NCBI GenBank assembly: GCA_016705575.1
Contig: JADIXX010000008.1
Location: 558,001 to 622,000, forward strand
DNA length: 64,000 nt
Direction of reading: 5' to 3'
DNA from: Candidatus Aalborgicola defluviihabitans
Lineage (GTDB): Bacteria; Pseudomonadota; Gammaproteobacteria; Burkholderiales; Burkholderiaceae_C
The notes under the pieces are model-generated. The model was given only the letters and a program-made list of their open reading frames with translations, was not told the origin of the DNA and made no database searches. A program made the position numbers and the translations under genes. The first letter of the stretch is position 1; each line of letters opens with the position of its first letter. Below, one piece after another: positions 51,697 through 60,515 of this stretch.

Positions 51697-53106
51697 ATGG
51701 CCCAGTCCGTGCAGTACCCCCTGCCTTACGCCTTTGCGCGCAGCCACCAGTTGCTGCTGGAGGAGGCAGACGGGCAGTTGACACTGTGGCTGCATGCGCT
51801 CGACAGTGAGCGCACCACCAGCGCCGTAGGCGAAGTCAACCGCAAATTTGGCATCACTCAGGTTCAAACCGAAGGCATTGAGGCCTTGAGCCAACGTATC
51901 AGCGCCGCTTATGCCCAAAGCGAGTCCAGCGCCGCCACCGTGATCAGCGAGGTAGAGGCCGACGTGGACCTCTCACGCATGATGCAGGCCCTACCCGCCA
52001 TCGAGGATTTGCTGGAAACGTCGGACGACGCCCCCATCATCCGCATGCTCAACGCCCTGCTCACGCAGGCCGCACGTGACGGCGCCAGCGACATCCACAT
52101 CGAACCCTATGAGCGCCACAGCAGCGTGCGTTTTCGCGTCGATGGCTCGCTGCGCGACGTGGTACAGCCCAACCGCGCCCTGCACGCCGCACTCATTTCG
52201 CGCCTGAAGATCATGGCCGATCTGGACATTGCCGAGAAGCGCCTGCCGCAGGACGGCCGCATATCTTTGCGCATCGGCACACGCGGGGTGGACGTGCGGG
52301 TCAGTACGCTGCCCAGTGCCCACGGCGAACGCGCCGTGCTGCGTTTGCTGGACAAGAGTGGCGGCAAGCTGAGCCTGGAATCGGTGGGCATGCAGGGTGA
52401 TGTACTGCAACGCTTTGAGCACCTGGTGGCCCAGCCCCACGGCATCATTTTGGTCACTGGCCCCACCGGTTCGGGTAAGACCACCACGTTGTATGCCGCA
52501 CTGCAAAAGCTCGACACCCGGCGTCAAAACATCATGACGGTGGAAGACCCTATCGAGTACGAACTTGCCGGCGTCGGGCAGACCCAGGTCAATGCCAAGA
52601 TCGACCTCGACTTTGCCAAGGCCCTGCGTGCCATCCTGCGCCAGGACCCGGACGTGATCATGATCGGGGAAATCCGCGATTTCGAGACCGCGCAGATTGC
52701 CATCCAGGCCTCGCTCACCGGGCACCTGGTACTGGCCACGCTGCACACCAATGATGCGGCCAGCGCAGTGACCCGACTGACCGACATGGGGATCGAGCCA
52801 TTTTTGTTGAGTTCTTCTTTACTCGGCGTATTGGCGCAACGCTTGCTCCGTAAACTCTGCACGCCCTGCAATGGCGCAGGCTGCCCCGATTGCGGACACA
52901 CCGGCTACCAGGGTCGCACGGGCGTGTTCGAACTGCTGGTGACCAACGATGCCATCCGTGCGCAGATTCACCACCAGGCATCCGAAGCCGACATTCGCGC
53001 GGCAGCCCAAGCCAGTGGTATGAAACTGATGCGCGAGGATGGCGAACGCTTGGTACAGACCGGCATTACCTCGCGCGAGGAACTGGTGCGCGTGACACGC
53101 GACTGA
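51697..53106 (+). CDS. gspE: Type II secretion ATPase GspE
   Basis: 469 residues, standard GspE length. The Walker A TGPTGSGKTTTLYAAL (about 251-266), the Asp and His boxes (DPDVIMIGEIRDFETAQIA, LATLHTNDAAS) and the zinc-binding CTPCNGAGCPDC loop (about 388-399) are present. It powers pseudopilus extension at the cytoplasmic face with GspL. The next rightward gsp gene, gspF, is 2.2 kb away because a leftward lipase/foldase pair intervenes. Confidence 0.97.
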   Translation: MAQSVQYPLPYAFARSHQLLLEEADGQLTLWLHALDSERTTSAVGEVNRKFGITQVQTEGIEALSQRISAAYAQSESSAATVISEVEADVDLSRMMQALPAIEDLLETSDDAPIIRMLNALLTQAARDGASDIHIEPYERHSSVRFRVDGSLRDVVQPNRALHAALISRLKIMADLDIAEKRLPQDGRISLRIGTRGVDVRVSTLPSAHGERAVLRLLDKSGGKLSLESVGMQGDVLQRFEHLVAQPHGIILVTGPTGSGKTTTLYAALQKLDTRRQNIMTVEDPIEYELAGVGQTQVNAKIDLDFAKALRAILRQDPDVIMIGEIRDFETAQIAIQASLTGHLVLATLHTNDAASAVTRLTDMGIEPFLLSSSLLGVLAQRLLRKLCTPCNGAGCPDCGHTGYQGRTGVFELLVTNDAIRAQIHHQASEADIRAAAQASGMKLMREDGERLVQTGITSREELVRVTRD

Positions 53107-53128
53107 TCGCTACGGTAATTTCAATCCG

Positions 53129-54100
53129 CTACTCGTAGGCCGCCAGCCGAGGGCGCTCCGATTCACTGAACAAACTTTGCTGGAGTTGCACCAGCCTCGT
53201 CTGGCGCTCGGATTCCGTGGCATTGGCATCGGCCTTGAGCAACTTGGCGCGCTCATCCTGGTAGCGGGCAATCCGGCCTTTCCAGGCCGCTTCGTCGCGG
53301 TCTACCTCTGCTAGGCGCGCTGCAGCCTGCGGATCAAACTCTTTGGCGCGCATACGGTAGACGTCGTCTTCGCTGGCGCCTTTGGCTCGCAACTCCTGGG
53401 CCATCTGGTCCACACGAACCACCACAGAGCTCGCGTCACGTTCCTTGCGCAGGTTTTCAGGCATAGCCGCATCCATAGCGGCCAACTGTTGCTTTTTCTG
53501 TTGTTCACTCAGGTTCGGGTTCTGGCTGATTTCAAGGCGCGCCACGGCATCCATGTCGTAGGCATCTTCAAATCCAAACATGCCCGTCACTTCATCCGCA
53601 CTGAAGTAGCGTGCACGCAGGTCCTGCATGGCCAACAGGCGTTTGCGGATGGCGGTCACGCCTTGTCCCGCCAACTCTGAACGGGATTCCAGCTCCACCA
53701 ATTCACGCTTGAATGCAATGTACAGACCAAGCAGGCGCTGGGCCCTTTGCGCCTGGTCAGGTGGCAAGCGGCGTTGAAGTTCGCTCTGGATGTGGGCAGT
53801 AATGGCTTCGATGCTCTGCTCGCCCACCGTACTCAGATAGTAGTCGAACAGACGTCGGAGTTCCCCATAAGCCAGTGCGCCGGACACTGCAGTGCCGCTG
53901 GCTGTTTGCATGGATTGCAGGTCGCCATCAGGCAGCGTGTCCTGCAACGAGCGCACAAAAGGCGCAGGTTGGTGGGGCTGCGCCACGGATGGCGCAGTGA
54001 GTGCCTCAGTAGGATCGCTTTGCTGCCACCAGTAGAGCCCCATCCCGCTTAGTGCCAGGGCCAGCAGGCCCAGACCAACGCGGGTAGGGCTGAGTCGCAT
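53129..54100 (-). CDS. Lipase foldase (secretion chaperone Lif/LimA)
   Basis: 323 residues with an N-terminal membrane anchor (about 8-26) and a periplasmic helical domain. The foldase signature RRLFDYYLSTVGE (about 82-94) matches the RxxFDYxLSaxGE motif needed for lipase activation. It is a dedicated steric chaperone that folds its cognate lipase before type II export. It starts 7 bp after the lipase stop, as usual for lip-lif pairs. Both genes face against gspE and gspF. Confidence 0.92.
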   Translation of the reverse strand: MRLSPTRVGLGLLALALSGMGLYWWQQSDPTEALTAPSVAQPHQPAPFVRSLQDTLPDGDLQSMQTASGTAVSGALAYGELRRLFDYYLSTVGEQSIEAITAHIQSELQRRLPPDQAQRAQRLLGLYIAFKRELVELESRSELAGQGVTAIRKRLLAMQDLRARYFSADEVTGMFGFEDAYDMDAVARLEISQNPNLSEQQKKQQLAAMDAAMPENLRKERDASSVVVRVDQMAQELRAKGASEDDVYRMRAKEFDPQAAARLAEVDRDEAAWKGRIARYQDERAKLLKADANATESERQTRLVQLQQSLFSESERPRLAAYE

Positions 54101-54106
54101 GGACGT

Positions 54107-55039
54107 TTACAGGCCCATACCCCGCAGCCGGTTGGCTTGCTGGCGGTACAGGGTGACCGGGTTGGTCTCAAAAATGTTGATCAGGCCCACGGTCTGGTTG
54201 ACTTCGTCCATGTGGTTCATGGCATAGTCATCGCGGATGACGCGGCCCAGGTGGGTTGAGCAGCTTGCCACCAAACCGTCCGTCTTGGCACCGCCAAAGG
54301 CCAGCGAGGTCAGCGCCAGGGCCGGGTCCATGATGTCAAACACATTGGTGTAGGGCTTGGCGCCACTCCACGAGAAGTAAGACACACCCTTGACCGTGTA
54401 AGCACCTTCGCCGCATGCGCTGGTGGGTATGCCTTCAGGATGGGCCTGGTTGAACTTGAGGGAACCCGCCGTGCTCAGTGACTTGGCTGCCGCCAAAGCG
54501 TTTTGGCTTAAGCCAGAGCCGCCGCTGAGGAAATTGATCACCGTTGCCAATCCGTTGGTAACGGAAACGACTACGCTATTGGCCAGTGTTCCGGGAGGTG
54601 CCACGCCCAACAACACGTCCGCCACGGCCGATCCCTTGTTCACACCACCCACCGAAGTGACAGACGCCACCAGGTCCGGCCGAATAGAGGCCACGTAGCG
54701 AATAGTGGGGCCGCCATGACTGTGGCCAATGAGGTTGACCTTGGCCGCGCCCGTAGCCGCCAGGATTTGCTTGACCTGAGTGAGCAGTTGCTCGCCACGC
54801 ACCTCGGTGCTGTTGGCGGCAGAGACCTGCGTCACGTATACCTTGGCCCCATCCGCACGCAAGGCAGAAGGAATGCCGTACCAGTATTCCACCGGGCCGA
54901 TATTGTCAAAGCCAAACAGGCCGTGGACCAGCACGATGGGGTATTTGGTCTGGGTGTAGCCCGCCGCGAACGCGGAGGCCGGAAATAGTGTCAGGGCCAG
55001 CATGCAGGCGCCCAGCCAGGTCATTACGATTTTTTTCAA
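54107..55039 (-). CDS. Triacylglycerol lipase, subfamily I (foldase-dependent)
   Basis: 310 residues with a TTG start (55037-55039) supported by GGAGA about 7 bp upstream and a better signal peptide (MKKIVMTWLGACMLALTLF..AFA); an ATG five codons later is the alternative. Mature lipase has YPIVLVHGLFGFD, the nucleophile elbow GHSHGG, the catalytic-Asp region DGLVASCSTHLG with one Cys of the conserved disulfide (partner in SACGEG), and the His in NHMDEVNQ. This is the Pseudomonas/Burkholderia family that crosses the outer membrane through the type II system, the genes of which surround it. Confidence 0.93.
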   Translation of the reverse strand: MKKIVMTWLGACMLALTLFPASAFAAGYTQTKYPIVLVHGLFGFDNIGPVEYWYGIPSALRADGAKVYVTQVSAANSTEVRGEQLLTQVKQILAATGAAKVNLIGHSHGGPTIRYVASIRPDLVASVTSVGGVNKGSAVADVLLGVAPPGTLANSVVVSVTNGLATVINFLSGGSGLSQNALAAAKSLSTAGSLKFNQAHPEGIPTSACGEGAYTVKGVSYFSWSGAKPYTNVFDIMDPALALTSLAFGGAKTDGLVASCSTHLGRVIRDDYAMNHMDEVNQTVGLINIFETNPVTLYRQQANRLRGMGL

Positions 55040-55310
55040 AATAATCTCCAGTTGGGCCGCAGGCCCTGGGGTTGAAAGGAATCCGTCCGATAAGGCAGTG
55101 CGACCTCTTGGGTGGGGGCGCTGTCGCAGGATGACCCGGCACCGGCCGCTGGTATCGGTCGATCCAAATCAAAAAAGCACGATCGTGCGTTTTCATTGAT
55201 ATTACTGGACTGTCGCCATCGTGTCATTCTGGAAAACCCGGATGACGTGAAAAATCTGGGTCGTGATCGACTTAGCGCATTCACGGAAATTCAGCGGATA
55301 ACATCGAGCC
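55040..55310. promoter_or_regulatory. Divergent lipA / gspF promoter region with a 12-bp palindrome
   Basis: 271 bp without a gene. At 55177-55188 it holds GCACGATCGTGC, flanked by A-runs and T-runs (AAAAAA before, GTTTT after), giving an almost perfect 23-bp palindromic site like those bound by TetR-family dimers. No regulator gene is adjacent. Promoter boxes for gspF and lipA are not clear by eye. Confidence 0.5.
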
Positions 55311-56543
55311 ATGCCCGCCTACACATTTGAAGCCCTGGACGCTGACGGCAGCACCCGCAAGGGCGTCATCGAAGCCGACACCGCCAAGAGCGCCCGCGGC
55401 CTTTTGCGGGCTCAGTCTCTGGTGCCCATGGTGGTGGAGGCTATAACTGCCGGTAACGCTGCCGGGGCGAACACGCCGGCCAGGGGCACCACGCTATGGA
55501 GCAGCCGGGTCTTTGGCTCCACCGCCCTGGCAATCTGGACACGCCAGATCGCTGGCTTGGTGGTATCGGGCCTGCCGTTGGAGCGCGCACTGACATCGCT
55601 ATCCGAGGAGTCCGAAGACGAACGCCAGCGCCAACTGGTGGCAGCCCTACGCGCCGAGGTCAATGGCGGCACGGCTTTTGCCACAGCCCTGGCACAACAC
55701 CCACGCGAATTCAGCCCGACCTATTGCGCCGTGGTCGGTGCCGGCGAACACAGCGGCAACCTGGGCCTGGTACTGGAACGGCTGGCCGATGATCTGGAGC
55801 AAGGTCAGGCGCTCAAGGCGCAGTTGGTGGGCGCTGCACTGTACCCCGCCATCGTGACACTGGTGGCCATTGCTATCGTGATGTTTTTGCTGGGTTACGT
55901 GGTGCCCCAAGTGGCCGAAGTGTTTGCCGGCAGCAAGCGCGCGCTACCCCTGTTGACGGTGATCATGCTGGGTCTGGGCAACTTTGTCCGCAATCAGGGT
56001 TGGTGGTTGTTATTTACTATTATTTTTATAGTTATTTGTGCACGTTTGGCGTGGGCTAGCGCCACTTTTCGCGAACGTTTTGATGCTGCATGGCTGAACC
56101 TGCCGGTGTTGGGCAAGCTGTCCCGCGGCTACAACGCTGCACGCTTTGCCAGCACCTTGGCCATGCTGGCCAGCGCCGGCGTGCCTATTCTGAAGGCCTT
56201 GCAGGCAGCGGCCGACACCGTATCCAACCGCGCCATGCGCATCGACGCGCTGGACGCGCTGGTACTGGTACGTGAGGGCGCACCCCTGGCACAAGCCCTG
56301 GCACAGAAGAAGCGGTTTCCCGGCCTCTTGGCGATGTTTGCCCGCCTGGGGGAACAAACCGGCCAGCTCCCAGTGATGCTGGAGCGCGCATCTCGACAAC
56401 TGGGCACCGAGGTGCAACGCCGAGCCCTGCAACTGGCCACGCTGCTGGAGCCGCTGCTGATCGTCGCCATGGGACTGGTGGTAATGCTGATCGTGCTGGC
56501 GGTGCTGCTGCCCATCATCCAGCTCAACCAGCTGGTGCGCTGA
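55311..56543 (+). CDS. gspF: Type II secretion inner-membrane platform protein GspF
   Basis: 410 residues: PAYTFEALDADGSTRKGVIE start, two T2SSF domains (about 70-195 and 275-400), three membrane helices (about 172-194, 225-247 and 378-400). It couples the GspE motor to the pseudopilus. Residues about 235-253 (TIIFIVICARLAWASATF) come from a copy of the dispersed repeat (56014-56070) and form most of the central helix. No prepilin peptidase gene (gspO) lies in the window. Confidence 0.95.
   Translation: MPAYTFEALDADGSTRKGVIEADTAKSARGLLRAQSLVPMVVEAITAGNAAGANTPARGTTLWSSRVFGSTALAIWTRQIAGLVVSGLPLERALTSLSEESEDERQRQLVAALRAEVNGGTAFATALAQHPREFSPTYCAVVGAGEHSGNLGLVLERLADDLEQGQALKAQLVGAALYPAIVTLVAIAIVMFLLGYVVPQVAEVFAGSKRALPLLTVIMLGLGNFVRNQGWWLLFTIIFIVICARLAWASATFRERFDAAWLNLPVLGKLSRGYNAARFASTLAMLASAGVPILKALQAAADTVSNRAMRIDALDALVLVREGAPLAQALAQKKRFPGLLAMFARLGEQTGQLPVMLERASRQLGTEVQRRALQLATLLEPLLIVAMGLVVMLIVLAVLLPIIQLNQLVR
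56014..56070 (+). repeat. Dispersed in-frame hairpin repeat, copy B (gspF membrane helix)
   Basis: ACTATTATTTTTATAGT, 18 nt, GTGGGCTAGCG. It is in the sense frame of gspF (..FTIIFIVICARLAWASATF..), inside the central membrane helix. Its AT-rich composition stands out from the flanking gene. Confidence 0.8.
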
Positions 56544-56868
56544 ACTCAGGCCCGCTGGTCGACCTTGTGTATAAAGCGGTGTGCACGCAAAATCAGATGC
56601 CTTCAGCCACCCAGCGCCGTAATCGGGTCATACCACCAATTTTTGATGATTGGCTGCGACCCAAACTACTAATGCTTTCGGCCTCGGTGTCCTTTCCCGC
56701 TCGGCGCAGACTGGCAGCATGGGCCAGGTTCTTGATCGTCATACAGGGAACAGCATGGATCACATCGGTTAGAAAGCGGGGCGTTAAATAGGATGGAGCT
56801 GCCACCGATACGGTTGCAACAACGGGAAGTGGCGGCGCCCCAGTCCATTCATCGCTCGGTCGCTACTG
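56544..56868. other. 325-bp region without a recognisable gene
   Basis: Between gspF and the convergent S9 peptidase. Short open frames exist on both strands (about 70 to 74 codons; minus-strand 56593-56805, plus-strand 56567-56791), but none has a clear ribosome site or known family, and they overlap each other. No hairpin with a T-run was found. It may be a decayed gene; nothing firm can be said. Confidence 0.4.
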
Positions 56869-58851
56869 CTACTGACTACCAGACAGCAGGGTCTGCTCCA
56901 GAAAACGTACCGTGGCATAGAACTCAAAGTCGGCATTGGCTTTGCGCCGAAATCCGTGACCCTCGTTATCAGCCAGCAGGTACCACACCGGTACGCCGTT
57001 CTTGCGTACTGCCGCCACCATTTGATGAGCCTCGGTGTAAGGCACGCGCGGGTCGTTCTTACCCTGCACCACAAACAGCGGCACGGTGATGGAGGCAGCA
57101 TTGTTCAACGGCGCAATCTTCTCGTGAAAGGCACGCATTTCCGGGTCGCGCTCATCGCCATATTCGACGCGACGCAGATCACGGCGGTAGCTTTCGGTGT
57201 TGTTAAGGAACGTAACAAAGTGGCTGATGCCCACCACGTCGATAGCGCCGCGGATCAGCGGGCTGTAATCCACCGCCGTAGCCAGGCTCATATAGCCGCC
57301 ATAGCTGCCACCGGAGATGGCGATGCGCTTGCCGTCCAGGCGTGGATGGCTGGACGCCCAGGTCAAAAAGGCACCGCCGTCTTTGACCGAATCCTTGCGC
57401 TTGAAGCCATTGTCCAAATCCAGATAAGTCTTGCCGTATCCCATAGAGCCGCGCACATTGGGCAGCAGCACGGCTACGCCCATTTCGTTGAGGAAGTAGT
57501 TATAACGACCCATGAAACGCACGGTCGACTGCCCCTCTGGACCACCGTGAAAGCTCACCAACAGCGGGCGCTTACCGGGAAACTTGGCCGCATCTGGCAG
57601 AAAAAGCCAGCCGCTGATGGTTAAACCATCAAAGCTCTTGATTTGCACCAACTCCGGACTGACGAACGTGTCGGGCTGCACCCCAGGCGCGGAGGCCGCC
57701 GTCGTCCAGCGCTCGGTCTTGCCGCTGGTTGCATCCAGCGTGTAAACATCGCCCGGGCTTTGCGGTGAGTTGATTGAGAACGCCAGCGCGTTGCGCTGGG
57801 TTTCGTGCCACTTTCCACCACCCAATGAGCCACCTGGGATGTCGGGGCGTGCCATTTCCTTGCCGGTGATGCCGTCAAACAGGTGCAACTCATCGCGCCC
57901 GTTGACATTGGCCACGGACATCAGGCGCTGGCCGTCTGCCGACAGGCCGATATTCTCAATATCCCAGGGGATGTGATGCGACAGCATGGTGAGGGACTGA
58001 TCACGCCGATCAAACACCGCCAGCTCGGAAAATTCGCCGCCCTGGTTGGTGGTAAGAAACAGGCGCTGGCCGTCAATGCTCCAGGCAAAACCGCTGTATC
58101 CGGCCGCTGGCATACCGGCTTTGGGCAGAATCTTTTCACGCGCACCGGTCTTGGCATTGATCAGGAACACGTCCGAATCATTGGGCGTACGGTACTGCTG
58201 CGCGGCAATAGTGCTGTCGTCCGGGCTGAATTCAAAGTTACCCCAGCCGCCACCGGGCAGCTCAGCTAAACGCGTGTGGCCCTCAGGTGTCAAGGGGTCC
58301 ACCATTAGAAGAGTGGTGGCCACCTGGGCACGGCTGCCACTTTGGGCTGTTTTGTCCAGCGGGACGGATTCAACCAACAACCGGTCGCCTGCACGGGTCC
58401 AGGTGTAGCCGCTGCGCTCGTCCGGGTTGGAAAGCAGGGTGGACGCACGCGTGTCCAGGTCCATACGAAACACCTGGGTGGCTTCGTTGCCGCCCACATC
58501 GCGGCTGTACACAATGTACTTGCCATGCTTTGGCGCAAAGGAAGCCGATGACACGTAATCCGGGAAATCCGTGATCTTCTCCAGTTTGCCACCGGGGGTT
58601 TTGAGCCAGTAAATCTGGGCAATGCTGGCACCTTGTTCGCGGTGGCGCACCAGCATGGAGCGCTCGGCAGGGTGCCAACCCACAAAACCATAGCCACGGA
58701 ACTCGGTGTACAGCGACACTTTGTCGGCGATAGCCTTGGAGATGGGCGGAATCCCGTCCGCCAGCAAATGGGTATTGGGCTGCACCACGTCCTGCGCACC
58801 CGCGCAGGCCACGGCAAGGGCAAATACGACACCAACAAACGTTTGTCTCAT
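56869..58851 (-). CDS. S9-family prolyl oligopeptidase-like peptidase (secreted)
   Basis: 660 residues from the ATG at 58849-58851 (AGGA about 8 bp upstream); signal peptide MRQTFVGVVFALAVACAGA. An N-terminal beta-propeller-like part (WD40-like PD40 repeats such as FEFSPDDSTIA and FAWSIDGQRLFLTTN) precedes a C-terminal alpha/beta hydrolase with FHGGPEGQ, the nucleophile elbow GGSYGGYMS and GHGFRRKAN carrying the catalytic His. It is an acylaminoacyl/dipeptidyl peptidase type, likely periplasmic. No co-directional neighbour. Confidence 0.9.
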   Translation of the reverse strand: MRQTFVGVVFALAVACAGAQDVVQPNTHLLADGIPPISKAIADKVSLYTEFRGYGFVGWHPAERSMLVRHREQGASIAQIYWLKTPGGKLEKITDFPDYVSSASFAPKHGKYIVYSRDVGGNEATQVFRMDLDTRASTLLSNPDERSGYTWTRAGDRLLVESVPLDKTAQSGSRAQVATTLLMVDPLTPEGHTRLAELPGGGWGNFEFSPDDSTIAAQQYRTPNDSDVFLINAKTGAREKILPKAGMPAAGYSGFAWSIDGQRLFLTTNQGGEFSELAVFDRRDQSLTMLSHHIPWDIENIGLSADGQRLMSVANVNGRDELHLFDGITGKEMARPDIPGGSLGGGKWHETQRNALAFSINSPQSPGDVYTLDATSGKTERWTTAASAPGVQPDTFVSPELVQIKSFDGLTISGWLFLPDAAKFPGKRPLLVSFHGGPEGQSTVRFMGRYNYFLNEMGVAVLLPNVRGSMGYGKTYLDLDNGFKRKDSVKDGGAFLTWASSHPRLDGKRIAISGGSYGGYMSLATAVDYSPLIRGAIDVVGISHFVTFLNNTESYRRDLRRVEYGDERDPEMRAFHEKIAPLNNAASITVPLFVVQGKNDPRVPYTEAHQMVAAVRKNGVPVWYLLADNEGHGFRRKANADFEFYATVRFLEQTLLSGSQ

Positions 58852-59013
58852 TCCTTCATCCTTATTGATTTTTGCAAACCTATTGTGATCGAGTCGCATC
58901 CCACCCCTGCAAATCAGCAGATCGTCACATGGGATGGGAAGTTGGTCGCAAACCTAGTGCGCCACGCGCCGCCCTTGCCTACATTACGGACCAACAACCA
59001 AACGGAGCCCACC

Positions 59014-59226
59014 ATGACAACCCGCCGCACTCACCAAATCCTTGCCTTGATCGTGGGTAGTACCCTATCGGCTATCTGTCTGAGCACTGTGGTGGTCGGT
59101 ATGCAACGCCCTGAGGCGCCCCGCCTGTACTCGATAGAATTGCCGACTGTCACCGTCGTCGCCCACCGGGCTGCGGCTCCGCAGGCTACCGCACAGGCCA
59201 ACCCGGTTTTCGACAAAAACAGCTAA
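59014..59226 (+). CDS. Small membrane or exported protein of unknown function
   Basis: 70 residues from the ATG at 59014, with GGAG at 59005-59008 giving good spacing. One hydrophobic segment (about 8-29, ILALIVGSTLSAICLSTVVV) is followed by a short Pro/Ala-rich tail with IELPTVTVVAHR. I do not recognise a family. It is 144 bp ahead of the RND adaptor gene in the same direction and may share its promoter. Confidence 0.6.
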   Translation: MTTRRTHQILALIVGSTLSAICLSTVVVGMQRPEAPRLYSIELPTVTVVAHRAAAPQATAQANPVFDKNS

Positions 59227-59370
59227 GCTTGCGGTTGTACATGGCCGCGATGCTAACTGGCCGGTGCCGCAGACTGGCGCCATAATCGCGACCTTGGCAC
59301 TGTCACATTGACTCTGGTCAAACACTTCTTGCCCCCCAAAATCATTGATGTTCCCCACGGAAAGCTCTCT

Positions 59371-60513
59371 ATGTTGCGACCTCTAATCCTAGTCATTGTC
59401 CTGCTTGCGAGCCTTTCAGCCTGTGACAAATTTCCGGGGAAAGGGGATAAAAAAGATGCTGCCGTCGCTCCTGCCAAGTTGGTCATCGGTGCAGAAGACA
59501 TCATCACCGTGACCGCCAACGCACTGGCGTCGGGTCCGGTGGTAACCGGCTCTATCCAGCCCGAACGCAAGGCCGACCTGCGCGCCGAAGTGTCAGCAGT
59601 CGTGCTACAGGTACTAAAGGAAAACGGGGATGCTGTCCGCCAGGGTGATGTGCTGGTGCGTCTGGACCAAACCGCCATCCGCGACAGCCTGCACTCCGCC
59701 GAGGACAACGCCCGCAATGCCGCGCAATCGCTGGACCAGGCCGAGCGCAACCTGCAGCGTCTCAAAACTCTGCGGGCGTCGGGCATGACCTCGCTACAGG
59801 CTCTGGACGATGCTGAAGTGCGCCGCAACGGCGCCCAGAGCGAACTGTCTGCCTCCAACACCCGCTTGGTGCAGGCGCGCCAGCAACTGGAACGCACCAT
59901 CGTGCGCGCACCGTTCAACGGTGTCGTGGGCGACCGCAAAGTGTCCGCCGGCGATACGGCCTCTATCGGCAAGGAACTGCTCAAGGTCATCGACCCCACC
60001 AGCATGCGCTTTGCCGGGCGCATTTCGGCCGACAAGGTGAGCCTAGTAAAGATCGGACAGACGGTTAGTTTCCGCATCAACGGCTATCCTAACCAGGAGT
60101 TTCACGGCAAGCTCACGCGCATGGACCCCAGCGCCAACGACGTGACACGCCAGGTGGAGGTGTTGGTCAGTTTCACCGACGCCAACCAGCCCCGCGTGGC
60201 CGGCTTGTTTGCCGAAGGCAACATTGCCACCGAGAAGGTCATGGCCATCACCCTGCCCGAGTCTGTGATGGTGAGAGCCGGGGACAACGTCTCGGTCTGG
60301 CGCGTCAAGGACAAGAAACTCAATAGGGTCGAACTGGCCTTGGGCGTTCGCGACGCCCGCACCGGTTTCTATGAAGTCCGCACCGGGCTGGCCGATGGCG
60401 ACGTCATTCTGCGCAATCCCAGCTCCAACTTCAAAGAGGGGCAGGAAGCCGAAATGGCGACCAGGAAGCCCGCAGTCGCCGGTTCTGCTGCCGCTGCCGC
60501 ACAAGGAACCTGA
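59371..60513 (+). CDS. RND efflux periplasmic adaptor lipoprotein (MexA/AcrA-like)
   Basis: 380 residues from the ATG at 59371 (MLRPLILVIVLLASLSAC), with a lipobox LSAC; the open frame upstream to 59308 lacks a signal. Lipoyl halves (ADLRAEVSAVVLQVLKENGD and VRAPFNGVVGDRKVSAGD) flank a coiled-coil hairpin, followed by barrel and membrane-proximal domains. It links the RND pump encoded 2 bp downstream to an unlinked outer-membrane channel. The substrate is unknown. Confidence 0.92.
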   Translation: MLRPLILVIVLLASLSACDKFPGKGDKKDAAVAPAKLVIGAEDIITVTANALASGPVVTGSIQPERKADLRAEVSAVVLQVLKENGDAVRQGDVLVRLDQTAIRDSLHSAEDNARNAAQSLDQAERNLQRLKTLRASGMTSLQALDDAEVRRNGAQSELSASNTRLVQARQQLERTIVRAPFNGVVGDRKVSAGDTASIGKELLKVIDPTSMRFAGRISADKVSLVKIGQTVSFRINGYPNQEFHGKLTRMDPSANDVTRQVEVLVSFTDANQPRVAGLFAEGNIATEKVMAITLPESVMVRAGDNVSVWRVKDKKLNRVELALGVRDARTGFYEVRTGLADGDVILRNPSSNFKEGQEAEMATRKPAVAGSAAAAAQGT

Positions 60514-60515
60514 GC

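Noticed and set aside
56593..56805. 70-codon minus-strand frame as a toxin-antitoxin gene
   Set aside because: No ribosome site, no partner gene and no family resemblance; kept only as part of the unassigned gap.
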